Made by a program: the position numbers and the translations under genes. This document shows, one piece after another, positions 46,173 to 57,978 of a DNA stretch of 64,000 nucleotides (within the stretch, counting starts at the first letter, position 1; the number at the start of each line of letters is the position of its first letter). Below the pieces are notes generated by a model. It did no database searches, had not been told where the DNA came from, and saw only the letters and a program-made list of their open reading frames with translations. The DNA comes from Helichrysum umbraculigerum. Lineage: Eukaryota > Streptophyta > Magnoliopsida > Asterales > Asteraceae. The stretch covers positions 63,878,559 through 63,942,558 of the forward strand of contig CATIUR010000001.1 of assembly GCA_949592205.1 (NCBI GenBank), written 5' to 3'.

Positions 46173-48502
46173 TGTTGAGGTTGTCAACGGGTGGTTTTTA
46201 AAATTTATAATTGCTGGGGTCTAAGTGTGACTTACTAGTACTGAACCAAAAGGTTAGTAGGCGGAAAGTTGGACCTAGAGTCGTTCTTAAAGAGAAACTG
46301 AATTGAAACGGAGGTGATCCAATCAATCTTTCTTTCCTAGTAAATGTTTTAAAAGAGTGTGTTAGGGGTTTTGGTTCAATTAATTAAGTAAACTAAATAA
46401 AGCGAATAAAATGTAATAAGATGTCAGATAATGCAAAGTAGTATTTGTTGTGAGTTCGTTAGTTAATAATTATGGGATGATGACTCTTACGGGAAAACGA
46501 TTAACTAAATTGGGTTGCTTATGAGATTCATTAACTTATGGTATAACCAATAGATTCCTTATTAGTCGGTTATCAACTAATATGTCACGAGGAACTAAGG
46601 TATCATGATTCTGACCAGACAGACAATGCTCAACTCTCCACACTCTCCTGTGAGGGTGTCAGTGGCCCATATTATTGAGCGTATTCGCTCGTGGGCGAAG
46701 GAACAGAGTAGCAAGTCCATAACATGTCTAGCCGTTCTTAATACCACAATGATTATTGTTGATGTTGATATCAACGGGTTGTTTTAAAATTTATAATTGC
46801 TGGGGTCTAAGTGTGACTTACTAGTACTGAACCAAAAGGTTAGTAGGCGGTAAGTTGGACCTAGAGTCGTTCTTAAAGAGAAACTGAATTGAAACGGAGG
46901 TGATCCAATCAATCTTTCTTTTCTAGTAAATGTTTTAAAAGAGTGCGTTGGAGGTTTTGGTTCAGTTAATTAAGTAAACTAACTAAAGCGAATAAAATGT
47001 AATAAGATGTCAGATAATGCAAAGTAGTATTTGTTGTGAGTTCGTTAGTTAATAATTATGGGATGATGACTTTTACGGGAAAACGATTAACTAAATTGGG
47101 ATGCTTATGAGATTCATTAACTTATGGTATAACCAATAGATTCCTTATTAGTCGGTTATCAACTAATATGTCACGAGGAACTAAGGTATCGTGATTCTGA
47201 CCAGACAGACAATGCTCAACTCTCCACACTCTCCTGTTACGGAGTCAGTGGCCCATATTACTGAACGTATTCGCTCGTGGGCGAAGGAACAGAGTAGCAA
47301 GTCCATAACATGTCTAGCCGTTCTTAATACCACAATGATTATGAATCCATTAAACAACTAATTTAGAACTTGTATCCGGACTTATTTAATCAATTTCTAC
47401 CAATGAAACTTAAGCATGATAAACGAGGGAAAGCATTTAGGTTTCTTGCGTACCGTACTTTATGTTTCATGGTTTTAATAAAAAGTATCGGTTTAAGTTG
47501 GATTTTAAACTTGCTTTTCTCAATGCAATTAACAAATCCCTAGGTTTTCGTAAATGGTCATTTAGCCTATAGCCTACCTAATCTAATCTAATCTAAAGTA
47601 AAACAACTAATTAAAATGCTGACGGCTTTTTACGTAAAGTCAAACCCAGACCATGTCGAAAAATACTATGGTAGCTCACAACGTATTGAATTGTTTACCA
47701 AAGTGATATGACTAGTGCATATGGGACAATTTGAAATGAAGCCTAAAGCCTCCTATTTATAGGTGAGCTTTGGCTCACATTAGCACCATGAGGTGCATGT
47801 TAGAAAGCTTGCCAAAAATGGTGTGTACAACACGAAAAATAGGCGCACCGGGTACCGTACAACACGAAAAGTAGGCGCACCAGGTACCAAAAGTTACCAA
47901 AAATGGAAACCGGGGCGGGACACTGGTGGCCGGCGGCGGTGGGAGGCCAGCCGGCGGCGGTGGGCTGGTGGCCGACGGCGGTGGGCCCACCCCCTCCCCG
48001 TTGCGCGATCTTTTGCTTCGTTTCTCGATTCGTGCGTGTTTTCTTCGTTATACGTCTTTTTGAGTTGATTCTTTTTTTGTTGGATTCGTATTTCAAAAAC
48101 GAAGATTTTGACATAGGATATGCCCTTAGTTGAGGTCCCTAGCTCCAGATATTGCGTACGGATCATTTGGATCTTCCGGCGGGCGCGAAATCTTCATTTT
48201 TTACCCGTTTCAGTTGATTCTTCTTCTGTTGGATCCGAATTTTGAAAACGAACATCTTGGAAATAATGGATGTTGGTGAAGGGCACTTTGGTCTTGAAAC
48301 CTCGTTTTTATGCCTTGAATCTTCAAACGTGTGTGGAATCTTCGTTTCACATCCGTTTTACTTGATTTTTATCGTGCAACCTCGTTTTGACCATCTTGGC
48401 AAAATGTTACTGATTTGTGCTATATTTGAATTAAAATGCCAAGAATCATTCCAGAATGAGAGAGATATCGGTAATAAAAACATGACTTTTTACGCGATAT
48501 CA
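46173..48502 (-). repeat. Right (5') LTR of the array, 2330 bp
   Basis: Carries the 584-bp extension (46173-46756) but has lost about 0.7 kb at 47700/47701. That sequence corresponds to about 38779-39498 of the middle LTR, just downstream of the TATA box. Two copies of the GTAGGCGCACC unit lie at 47840-47885. It ends GATATCA against the AACTC duplication. Confidence 0.85.
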
Positions 48503-48507
48503 AACTC

Positions 48508-48668
48508 CCCACTCCAAAATTTGAAAGGGTACAATTCCAATCAATCCAAGACATATCATGACCCAACCCATTCCCTCTCCCACAAAAAAAAAAGTTTTTT
48601 TTGAATATTTTCAAGATATTTAAGAACATACCAGGCCCCTTGCTTAACTTCATGCACATCAACACCAA
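48508..48668 (-). pseudogene. LINE ORF2 remnant, part upstream of the array insertion
   Basis: The - strand reads MSWIDWNCTLSNFGVGSL, followed across the array (with one AACTC copy removed) by NIGSLKPSNLG at 28945 and below. This is the conserved order seen in plant L1-type ORF2, so the two LINE pieces were contiguous before the array inserted. Confidence 0.7.
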
Positions 48669-48928
48669 GGCCTATTAACATGTATATGCGAACCGTACAT
48701 CACATGGGCATTTTTACCACTAGTTTATAATAGTAAACTTGACATTTTCTTATTATTAGATTATTTTTGGCAAAATAATATTCTATTCAAGGGGATTATC
48801 TTTCAAAAAAGACTTATTACATATTTTTTTTATGCCAAACAATGATTTTAACTAGTTTTATAAGTGATGAAATCTTTAAAAACTAGAATCTCAATCTTAT
48901 ATAATTTCTGATAATCTGTTAAAATGGA
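48669..48928. other. Unassigned AT-rich DNA
   Basis: No gene or repeat recognised; may be further decayed LINE sequence. Confidence 0.3.
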
Positions 48929-48972
48929 GTTGCCAGGTGGCAATTTAAGACCCGTGGGTCTAGTTGGGTTTT

Positions 48973-51796
48973 TGAAACGCCCCGAAAATATAACCATTTT
49001 TTTTTACCTAACACTGAAAACACACTCTATTAGGTCCCACATCTAAAATATGACATTATAGACTCGTTATATCGTTCCCTTAATCAAATAATGACTCAAT
49101 TAATAAAATGTTGAATTTACAAGCGATTCCCCAGGAATGACTCCCATTCCCCAGGAATAAGGGCTGCTGTTAGCACTTAAGTTCAGATTCCTCAGGAATG
49201 ACTCCGATTCCCCAGGAATCACGGCTGCACACAAACTAATACCAAAATACGAATTTTCAACGCGCATATCTTTTTACTCGTAAACACTTAGACTCTGAAA
49301 ATTTGCAGGCACCTCCATAATGCCACAATGAAACTTTCTATTTTTGCACTTTTCCAAAATTCACGTTTTACGAGAAAACAGACATATAACCACTTTTCGA
49401 CCATTTTAACCACTTTTTGACTACAACTCAAATCACAAACCATGAACACTTGGACTCTAACTTTTTGCACACATGATCAACATACCAAAACAAGTCTAAC
49501 ACCATTGACCAAACCCACATAAGTACATTCTAACCCGATTTAACCTTTTTGACCCGTTTGGTGTCCATTTGGACACTATCACCAAATCTACTACATAACA
49601 CCACCACATTACCCAATACCACACATGTTTGACTCTTACAACATTGTTGACTATTTGTCAACTTCATCTTTGACCAACCAATCACTTTTGACCTTTTTCT
49701 ACAATTTAACACTTTAACCCAAACCAAACCAATCATATGACTTCATACACTTGACAACCACATACACTAGACACCATAACTCTGTTTGACTTTCAAAGTC
49801 AACTACTATACATTGACCAACATATTTAATTCGAAAACTCATTGTTTGGGCGATTTACACAATTGAGCATCAAAACAACAATTCAAAAGAAAGAAGCATA
49901 TTCTAACCACAAGCATGCTCCATATCCATGTCACTAGCATCTCATAACCCTTCTATCCACATGTCGCTAGCAAAACATCAACCTACAACATAAACACTGA
50001 AACGGATAAGCAGAACTGCTTAGTGAGTACACAGGCAATCAAACAAGCAATACACATAACACTTAGCACCTATCAACACAATACATAAGCACAATTTCAC
50101 TGGACTCTGAACACTGAACACTAAACACTGAACACTGAACACTGTGTTAACCGCAGTTAACTCTCTGATCACCACTGAATCATTACACATAATCATACCA
50201 CATGATCTAACTAACAACAATCAAAACACTAATCAACACATCCTTTAACATAATCTAAAACGCACATAAGAAACAAAACATATAACAAACAACCTTCACA
50301 TGATTGTATGATCCTCTAGCTCGGAAGCTATCCGGAAACACATACAACCAATTCATACACTGTTCACTATATCATCACTATTTAATCCACATATATCAAC
50401 AAGTCATCTTCCACCCGATTGTGTAGCCTCTTACTCGAAAGCAATCCGGATCCAACACAATCGAATCATACACTATTCATCACCAATTCGTTTCCTTTAC
50501 CTTTAAGAAAGTGATAATCTCATTACTTGGCTATCATCAAGCTAATGAGATAATCACTACTTTTCTTACCAAATATCATTTAATCACATAACAAATAAAC
50601 ATAAATAAGTAATTTAACACAACAACTAAATTAAGCAATAAACATAAATAAACAAACATGAACAAATAACTTATTCCTTGATTGTGCAAACCTCTAGCCC
50701 GTAAGCTATCCGGTACTACACAATCACATCACATGTTTAACCCCCGTATCACTCACCACAAACTCTTAGACGATTTCACCATATTGATCATCATAAGCCT
50801 CCACGTCTCTTAAGACCTACATAATCATATCATATATAACATAATTAAACACTAATAATCATAAACTTATCTTGTTAATTATACATGGTTTTCTCCCCCA
50901 CTTTGATAAATCTTATTTCCTTAACACTACTTCATGTGATTAACCATTTATTTACAAGAATTCATCATAACCCTTTTGATCATACTACTAATTTATTAAT
51001 CTTTAACTCATTTACATATAAATTCATTCACTATTAAGCTCTACTAACATCAATTTAACATAATAAACACTAATTTCATATTAAAAGCACTAGTTCATAA
51101 AACTCCATCAAAACCCGACTTTAATCAATAACTACATACTTCTAATTACTCACTTTCATGTGGAAACATAGTTTATAATCATAATTAAAACACTAATTAA
51201 CACTAATTTAATCATATTCAAACCCTAATTTTCGGATTAGAACCATCGACCCTTAAAAACCCCCATGAAAACTCAAAACTCTAAATTAAATCATTAAGAA
51301 ATCACTTTCTACATGTTATATGATTACTAACAATCATATTACCACTAATTATCATCAATTCCATCGAATTAAAACCCTAAATTCGGATTAAAACCCTTAA
51401 TTTCTCATAACTTCATGAAACCCACGAAACTAGGTTAAAAGAATCATAAAATCACTTACATATTGATGAGAACAATGAAGAAGATCATGAATTGAGCCTT
51501 AGAAGAATCTAAATCAAAGAATTAAAGGAAGAATTGAAGTAGAAATCGTCCCTGTGTTTTTCTCTCTTTTTCTCCCGCTCTCTCTAACCCTCTGGAACAT
51601 TTTTAGAACAATTAAAAGATAAACACTGATCGTACATATATATCTATCTAATTTGGTACACTTTAAACCCTATTGTCTGGAATTACGAAACCATTTACGT
51701 ATTCTATTATTTCGTATCATTTTAAACTATATCACTTTAAAATAAATATACCCCCGTGCACTAAAATAAAACCTTTATATTTTTTGGGGTGTTACA
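48973..51796 (-). mobile_element. Solo LTR (2824 bp) inside the MITE
   Basis: Begins TGAAACGCCCC and ends GGGGTGTTACA, the ends of a plant Ty3/gypsy LTR. Flanks are GTTTT (48968-48972) and ATTTT (51797-51801). The MITE's other arm predicts GTTTT, so one base has changed. No internal region. ATTCCCCAGGAAT dyads are at 49125-49225, and a CCGGA-GCTT-CGAGC-AGAGG module recurs at about 50306, 50427 and 50683. - orientation is inferred from the promoter-like end near 51.5 kb. Confidence 0.75.
49125..49225. repeat. GATTCCCCAGGAATC dyad cluster
   Basis: Four units, ATTCC(C/T)CAGGAAT(C), in two pairs each spaced by GACTCC. They occupy the LTR position equivalent to the TACCCGG cluster at 16.8-17.0 kb. 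Confidence 0.8.
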
Positions 51797-51985
51797 ATTT
51801 TTCTAATTTTTATAGATGGGTCTAATTGGGTAATTAAAATAAGATCCAAGTATATCATTATTACCTATTGGGTCATAATGAGTAATAATGACATACTTAA
51901 CATTTTTTTAATTACCCAACAAGACCCATCTATAAAAATTAGAAAAACCCAACTAGACCCATGAGTCTTAAATTGCCACCTCTAA

Positions 51986-52235
51986 TACACACATTTAGAA
52001 TCGTGGTGTTGACTACAAATATAATTAGTACCTTTGTTAGAAAGAAAAAAAAATTAAATAGAAAAAGAAAAAAAATTAAATTAAATACGGAGTAAATGAT
52101 TTTAATTGGAATTGCGAAAAAATAATAAAAGACAGATATCGAAGGATTAGGCAGCAGTGATGGATGGATAGCAAACTTTTGGTGCAATAACCAATTCAAT
52201 TCATTCACGTTGGATCGATTTTAGTTTGTAAAGAA
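51986..52235 (+). promoter_or_regulatory. Upstream region of the MO25-like gene
   Basis: About 250 bp of AT-rich DNA between the MITE and the ATG. No clear TATA box was identified. The proximity of the MITE means that promoter elements may lie within repeat DNA. Confidence 0.35.
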
Positions 52236-55200
52236 ATGAAAGGTCTGTTCAAGTCAAAACCTAAGACACCTGTTGATCTCGTCCGTCAAACTCGCGATCT
52301 CCTCATCTTCATCGATCGCAATTCCGAAACTCGTGAAAGCAAACGCGAAGAAAAGGTTCAATCTTTTGTTCTTTTCTAAATTCAAATTTTTATTTAATTT
52401 ATGTGTTCCAATTTTTATGGATTGCATTGTGAATTATGTATTTTTTTTACTCATAGATCGATTTCATTAAATTAGGGCAATCATATATGGTGGATGTAGT
52501 AATAAAAAGAAATTAAAAGTGTTTTAACACTAACAAAATTTATGAAGTTTCAATTAGATACTACCTAAAAACTGCGTGATGATCAGTTTTCGAATCAACA
52601 AAAAATCCTTCTTATTGGTAAACAAATTACTAAAAATGGAAACTGTTATAGTCATTTCATCTAGGGTTCCTATCCTTGTTACAAAATGCATTATACGATT
52701 AATAAAGATCTTTCTTTTTTATATAGTGTATCGTTATTTCCTTAATCCTAACGAAAGTACTTATCTAGCTTATTTTAGTACTTGGATATAGATTTATCAG
52801 TGAGGCCTTTTGATAAATATGCATGTGCATAGCAATAGAGAGACTATTGATAACATATGTGCAAAATGAATTTAAAAAAAAAAGGAAAAAATAAAAATCT
52901 CTCTTTCACCTTTCAATCCCGATAACTTGGAAGTAAGATAATGTGGTAATGTCGGCTACTAGGCTATGTAAGTTTAATTTTGTGCCTGATATGTACTCTT
53001 CTAACTGTAACTTAAGAATTGGCTACTACGTACACGATGCTACTGAACTACAAGACCTTACCACTTTAGCATTTCTCCTTCCATATCCATGTTCCGGTCA
53101 TAATTAAGCGTATCATCATTTTCTTTTTGTTTCCTGTTGCTGTCGACTTATATTTATAATCCCGCTTTGCCTCTATAAATGCTGCGAATATATTCTGTAG
53201 TTCGGAATAACACGGGAAACTGCAAACATGTTTAAGCGTTGCCCACTGAATTTTTGACGTTATAAAAGAAATACACAGAGTCCATGAATATCTTCCTGTC
53301 AATTGAGGTTTGTTTGTAACATTATATATAATGTGCTTTGACTTGCCAGTTTGCAGAGTTGGGAAAGCTTATTCGTGAGCTAAAACAAATCTTATATGGG
53401 AATAGTGAAGCTGAGCCGGTTTCAGAAGCTTGTGCACAACTCACTCAAGAGTTCTTTAGGGAAAACACACTCCGTTTGTTAATAATCTGTCTTCCAAAGC
53501 TGAATTTAGAGGTAACCGTTTATTAGTCTGTTAAAATTTAGTTGCAACATATGAATATTCCTTACAATTCTCCTAATAATTAAAAACTCAATATCAATTT
53601 CGACAGGCTCGTAAGGATGCTACCCAGGTTGTTGCCAACCTGCAGCGCCAGCAAGTACAGTCACGTTTGATTGCATGTGACTACTTGGAGGCAAATATTG
53701 ATCTTATGGATATCTTGGTCTCAGGGTAAGCTTCTAAGGATGCTTATATTATTGCTCATCCTTTAAAGTATTCTTTAAAATATTAGTGTGTTTGCTACTG
53801 TGCATAATTACAAATCAAGTAATTTTATTTTATTTTAACGTGATTTGACTGTGAGTAATGCCCGTTCTTTTCTCCATATAGCTATGAGGACACAGATATG
53901 GCGTTACATTACGGTGCAATGCTAAGGGAATGTATACGTCATCAAAGTGTCGCCAGGTGCGTGTTTTAGTTTTAACTAGCTAGATTGCTTTTGACCAATT
54001 CAAGTAACTTGTGGATTAGTTATAAATTGCATATTTGCATGTGATGAGATATGTGAGATTTCCTAAAGGAAAGCTGAAAAGTATCCGTCTTGATATACAT
54101 GTAATAAGACCTTGATATTTCTGATGATGTCTAAGCGTTTTTCGTTTGAAGTGGTTTCCAAGATGAGGTTCTGTTTTTAAGTCTCTGGAGATGTATGCTG
54201 TGATGCATTGGTGGTTGAACTTTTCATATAGAAATGAAGAAGATTTCGAAAGGTATATGGAATAGTGTTCTCTAATTAATTGAGCGTTTGAGTTTCATTG
54301 ATTTTGTTCACAGGTATGTGTTGGAGTCAGAGCATATTAAGAAGTTCTTTAATTATATTCAACTCCCAAATTTTGATATTTCTGCTGACGCAGCTGCAAC
54401 ATTCAAGGTCGAGTCTGCTATACCTAGCTATTTTAGCAAACCTTTTTTTCATCTGAAGAATATTATTTATATCGTATGGGTTTTGTTATGCTTCATATAT
54501 CCATTGGTTTGCAATGTGGTGCAGTTGACTTATTCTTCTGCTGGTTTATCTTACATCTAGGTGTGGAAAGTGGGTGGGTCGGGAGGGTTGGCTAATGGAG
54601 AAAAACAGTTAATTTTTTAAGTATTTTTCATAATGGGCTGGGTCAGGTTGGGCTGACACGGAAACACTTGTTTATTTTGTTAAAGCTCTTATAATTAATT
54701 AATGTGTAGATTTTAAGAAAACTATATCATCACGTTAATATTAAGAGTGGCTTAGAAGGGCACATTTCTGATGACTTTCCACCTTTTTGACCCGCTGGTT
54801 CCATTTCACCAGTTTACTTTCTTGGTAAACCTTTATTATATTGAGATGTTGGAGATGTCAAAAAGCCCAAATCGGCCCATTTGTGTTAAAAAGTCGAAAC
54901 TGCCAATTGTAGTTGCACAAGTAAGCCTTTGAGATTGTAGATACCACAAGCAATGTGGCAATTTATGTATCACCTATCAATAATTGCCACACCCAAGTTG
55001 ATCAATGCTAGTAGTTCAATCTACCTAGTACATTGGTGGTTTCAGATTTCCATCAAGTGCGCAATTGTTTTTTATTTTAATTTTTATTGTTTTTTTTTTT
55101 AATCACCAATTGAATTTATAATTTCATTTGGCATTTGAAATCTTTACTGTGGACATTACTGTGCTGGCATGCATTTTTGTATGTGATAAGTTTTGACAAA

Positions 55201-57978
55201 CAAGCTTCTGTTAGTCATTTCATATGCAATGGCTTTAGTAGTACCATACCTAAGTGTTGCCGTTTTTGCTGCAGGAGCTCATGACGCGACACAAGTCTAC
55301 TGTGGCAGAGTTTCTGTCTAAAAACTATGATTGGGTATGTGATACTTTCATCTTTTATAGTTATGGTCCCATGATTGTAGAGTGCTAGGGTAACTAACAA
55401 CAGAATTATGATGTTTCTGTGATTTTCTATCTTAACGACCTGTATGATTATGATAGATAAAGGCTCAATAAGAGAGAACCTAACTTGAAACTGATATTTT
55501 TATCTGCCCTCATAATACTTCATGTGTATTACATTCAAAGGACTGGCAATAAAGTAACTACCCCTTTAAAGTGCTCCTATAGCAGATAAATTCTCCTACA
55601 TGATAATCATGGGCTACTCCCACTTTATTTATCATAAATACAACAAAGCATATAATAAATTGAATTCTTAACTGAAAGTAGTAATTAAGATAGCTATGGC
55701 CGCGATCACAACATGAAGTTAATCATTATACATTCCTGGCTCATAACATCTATATTAATATGAATCACTCCTTTAATATTGCCCAATTGCATCTAAAATA
55801 TTCCAAACCATGGAATGACTAACCAAATTTGGATTTACTTTCAACTACCTTGTACATGTATGTTCTAGAACTTGACTTCTCTCTATACTTGAAAGGGGAA
55901 TACAACAGATCATGTATAATAAGGAGAGAGAAAAAAACGGTTCAAAGTTCAGGGGTTTTCACTCTATAAAGACTTTTTACGGTTGTCAACCGCCTCCTTT
56001 AGAAGTCTAGAAACGAATTTACCAGATAATTTTTTCAGCTTTCTTAGTAAGTTTTTATATTCTATGCCCTATATATAGGGAATAACCTACTCATAGTCAG
56101 TCATAGTTATAACCATAAACTAATCGCTTTTTTTTAAGAGTTAAGATGAGCAGAGCCTACTACTATCCCTAACTATTAGAACAGGATGAAGCTCACTCAC
56201 TACTAAAGCAGTGAACCATTATCAGTGAACATACTGAGGCTCTCCCACAAGCCTACCAGAGGACCTACATGTGGGCAGACTAGTGACTCACTGAGGCTCA
56301 CCCACAAGCTTACCAGAGGACCTACATGTGGGCAGACTAGTGACTCTGACCATACTAGCTCGTTACAAATAAAATATCGTATCATAGTGATAAAATAGGA
56401 AAAATGAATGGTAATAAAAGATTACATTTCACTTGTGTAACTTTGGTTGCTTATAATATGGGACTACTTTATCTTGGCAAAATGCTATGGCTAACCTAGT
56501 AGATGGTGATTGTAGTGGATGTCATGAGGTGAATGTGAATAGCTCTGAATGTAGTATTGTCCAGAATAGAAATAATATGATCAATAGAATAGAACATAGG
56601 ATATGTTTGTATATAGATTTGGTTACTTGACTATGTAATTCTATATTTTCTAATTAATAAAGTTCACCTTTTCACCAAAAAAAAAAAAAAAAACTTTGGT
56701 TGCTTGTGTTGAAAATATTGCGTCTCATTAGAGAATCAGTATCATGAAGCTCATTTGTCTATTAGTCATTGTCACCAAGGATTGATTGGTAAAATCTCGT
56801 TAGATAGAAATGTCATTTGAGTTACTGATTGATAAAGATAGGATAGCATAGATATTAGATAAGACACTTAGAATTCCAATGGTTTGAACAGCATAGAAAT
56901 GTCATTTAACCCTGAACATAACATAATGTTGCACACTAAATGTGTATCTATTCTCAGTTTTTTGCAGAGTATAACGGAAAGCTTCTTGAGTCTTCTAATT
57001 ACATAACCAGAAGGCAAGCTATCAAGGTGAAATCCAAATCTTATTTTGTTTTGTTCAAGTTGTCTTGCAAATCATGACTTACATGGAGAATTTTCAACTT
57101 TTTTCATTATTACATTTAACTGTTAGTGATAGCCTATTAATCATACAGCTATTGGGAGATATGCTGCTAGATCGTTCAAATTCTGCGGTAATGACGCGCT
57201 ATGTGAGTTCAAGAGACAATCTGAGAATATTGATGAATCTACTTAGAGTATAATTCTAATCCCTATTTGATATTTTTAAGTATGCTTGCATATTACATCA
57301 TATGGTAAAAGATGAGATTTTTTGCAGGAGTCTAGTAAGAGCATTCAAATAGAAGCATTTCATGTTTTTAAGGTACTGACGTATTATTTGGTTGAAGTTT
57401 ACTGATGAATCTTCTCAGCTCTTGATACACTATGAATGATTAATTCTCTTTTGCAGTTATTTGCAGCCAATCAGAATAAGCCAGCAGATATTGTTGGCAT
57501 ACTTGTTGCAAATAGGAGCAAACTTCTCCGTCTCTTTGCTGATTTTAAGCCAGATAAAGGTCAGAAAAGGAATTTGTACTCGGTTAGAGGTGGAGATATG
57601 GGTGGGTTGGGTTACAGGTGAAACGGGAAATTTTTTTGGCATGGTCCAGCTGACCAAAAACACTTGGGCCTTTTTTTGGTGTGCTTATTTTTTAGTACAA
57701 AAACTGGTGTGTGTTTTTTTGGCGAATTTGTTTGACTTTTTCCCGCCCAACTATGTGGCACATCTGACTCGGTCATTCCAAATACTGCGTGGGTAATTCC
57801 ACTATTCATATCATCAGCAGCTCATAAACCCAAATCATGCAGTGTTCCCTTATTAATCACAATAAGCATCTTAAATGATACATCGTGTTTTTTTGTTGGT
57901 GATACAGAGGATGAACAGTTTGAGGCTGACAAAGCTCAAGTTGTTAGAGAAATTGCTGGTCTTGAACCTCGAGACTGA
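52236..57978 (+). CDS. MO25-like (CAB39-type) scaffold protein, 11 exons, 338 aa
   Basis: Plant MO25/Hym1-family protein, a helical-repeat scaffold that in other eukaryotes binds and activates STE20/germinal-centre kinases (cytosolic; cell polarity and proliferation). Exons: 52236-52355, 53350-53511, 53607-53725, 53882-53956, 54314-54407, 55275-55334, 56958-57026, 57149-57247, 57328-57372, 57457-57559, 57908-57978. All introns are GT-AG and the frame is continuous (1017 nt with TGA). The protein starts MKGLFKSKPKTP, the family N-terminus. Later landmarks are LYGNSEAEPVSEACAQL, HYGAMLRECIRHQ, FDISADAAATFKEL, EFLSKNYDWFF, RSNSAVMTRYVSSRDNLRIL, QIEAFHVFKLFAANQNKP and a QVVREIAGLEPRD end. Length fits the family (about 340 aa). 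No stops or frameshifts, so it is probably functional. Introns 5 and 10 hold MITE-like DNA and intron 6 a retroposed insertion. An AATAAA lies at 58252-58257. Confidence 0.93.
54557..54820. mobile_element. MITE-like insertion in MO25 intron 5
   Basis: Left AGGTGTGGAAAGTGGGTGGGTCGGG and right CCACCTTTTTGACCCGCTGGTTCCATTTCACC are roughly inverted. The same GGTGG...GGGTNGGTTGGG style recurs at 23.4, 57.6, 63.2 and 63.65 kb. Ends approximate. Confidence 0.5.
56233..56346. repeat. 57-bp tandem duplication in MO25 intron 6
   Basis: Two copies of a unit starting ACTGAGGCTC and ending AGACTAGTGACTC (56233-56289 and 56290-56346), differing at a few bases. Confidence 0.9.
56453..56691 (+). mobile_element. 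Retroposed poly(A) insertion in MO25 intron 6
   Basis: About 240 bp ending AATTAATAAAGTTCACCTTTTCACC plus about 16 A residues. It is flanked by a perfect 14-bp duplication AACTTTGGTTGCTT (56439-56452 and 56692-56705). This is the structure left by LINE-type target-primed reverse transcription. It is probably a 5'-truncated LINE or other retroposed transcript; the body encodes nothing recognisable. Confidence 0.85.
57584..57801. mobile_element. MITE-like insertion in MO25 intron 10
   Basis: Begins AGAGGTGGAGATATGGGTGGGTTGGG just after the exon 10 donor and has ACTCGGTCATTCC/GGTAATTCC sequence at the right. It resembles the insertions in VTC4 introns 10 and 11. Ends approximate. Confidence 0.45.

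Larger units (their letters stand above)
28951..48502 (-). mobile_element. Tandem family-B retrotransposon array: LTR-internal-LTR-internal-LTR
   Basis: A 19,552-bp structure with three LTRs and two internal regions, all on the - strand. The outer ends are TG (28951) and CA (48502), flanked by AACTC at 28946-28950 and 48503-48507, so the whole array occupies a single integration site in a LINE. The primer site in each internal region is tRNA-Asp type, and the motif before the LTR (TTGAGGACAAGC) places the family near Athila. Neither internal region has reverse transcriptase, RNase H or integrase, so the family is non-autonomous. Element A, an Athila/Tat type with integrase, has different LTRs and is not shown to be the helper. 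Confidence 0.9.
48930..51985. mobile_element. Fold-back MITE split by a solo LTR
   Basis: The left arm (48930-48972, AGGTGGCAATTTAAGACCCGTGGG and on) continues at 51797 after the LTR. The right arm (about 51880-51985) is its inverted copy, ending GTCTTAAATTGCCACCTC. The arms are over 100 bp each with a short centre near 51870. No coding capacity. Confidence 0.75.

Noticed and set aside
28951..48502. Two independent neighbouring insertions instead of an array
   Set aside because: The middle LTR is shared without flanking host DNA or a target duplication, and AACTC occurs only at the two outer ends.
54288..54560. Single-frame proteins at 53338-53526, 54288-54560, 57065-57253 and 57436-57621 as separate genes
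   Set aside because: They are exons of the MO25-like gene read through into introns.
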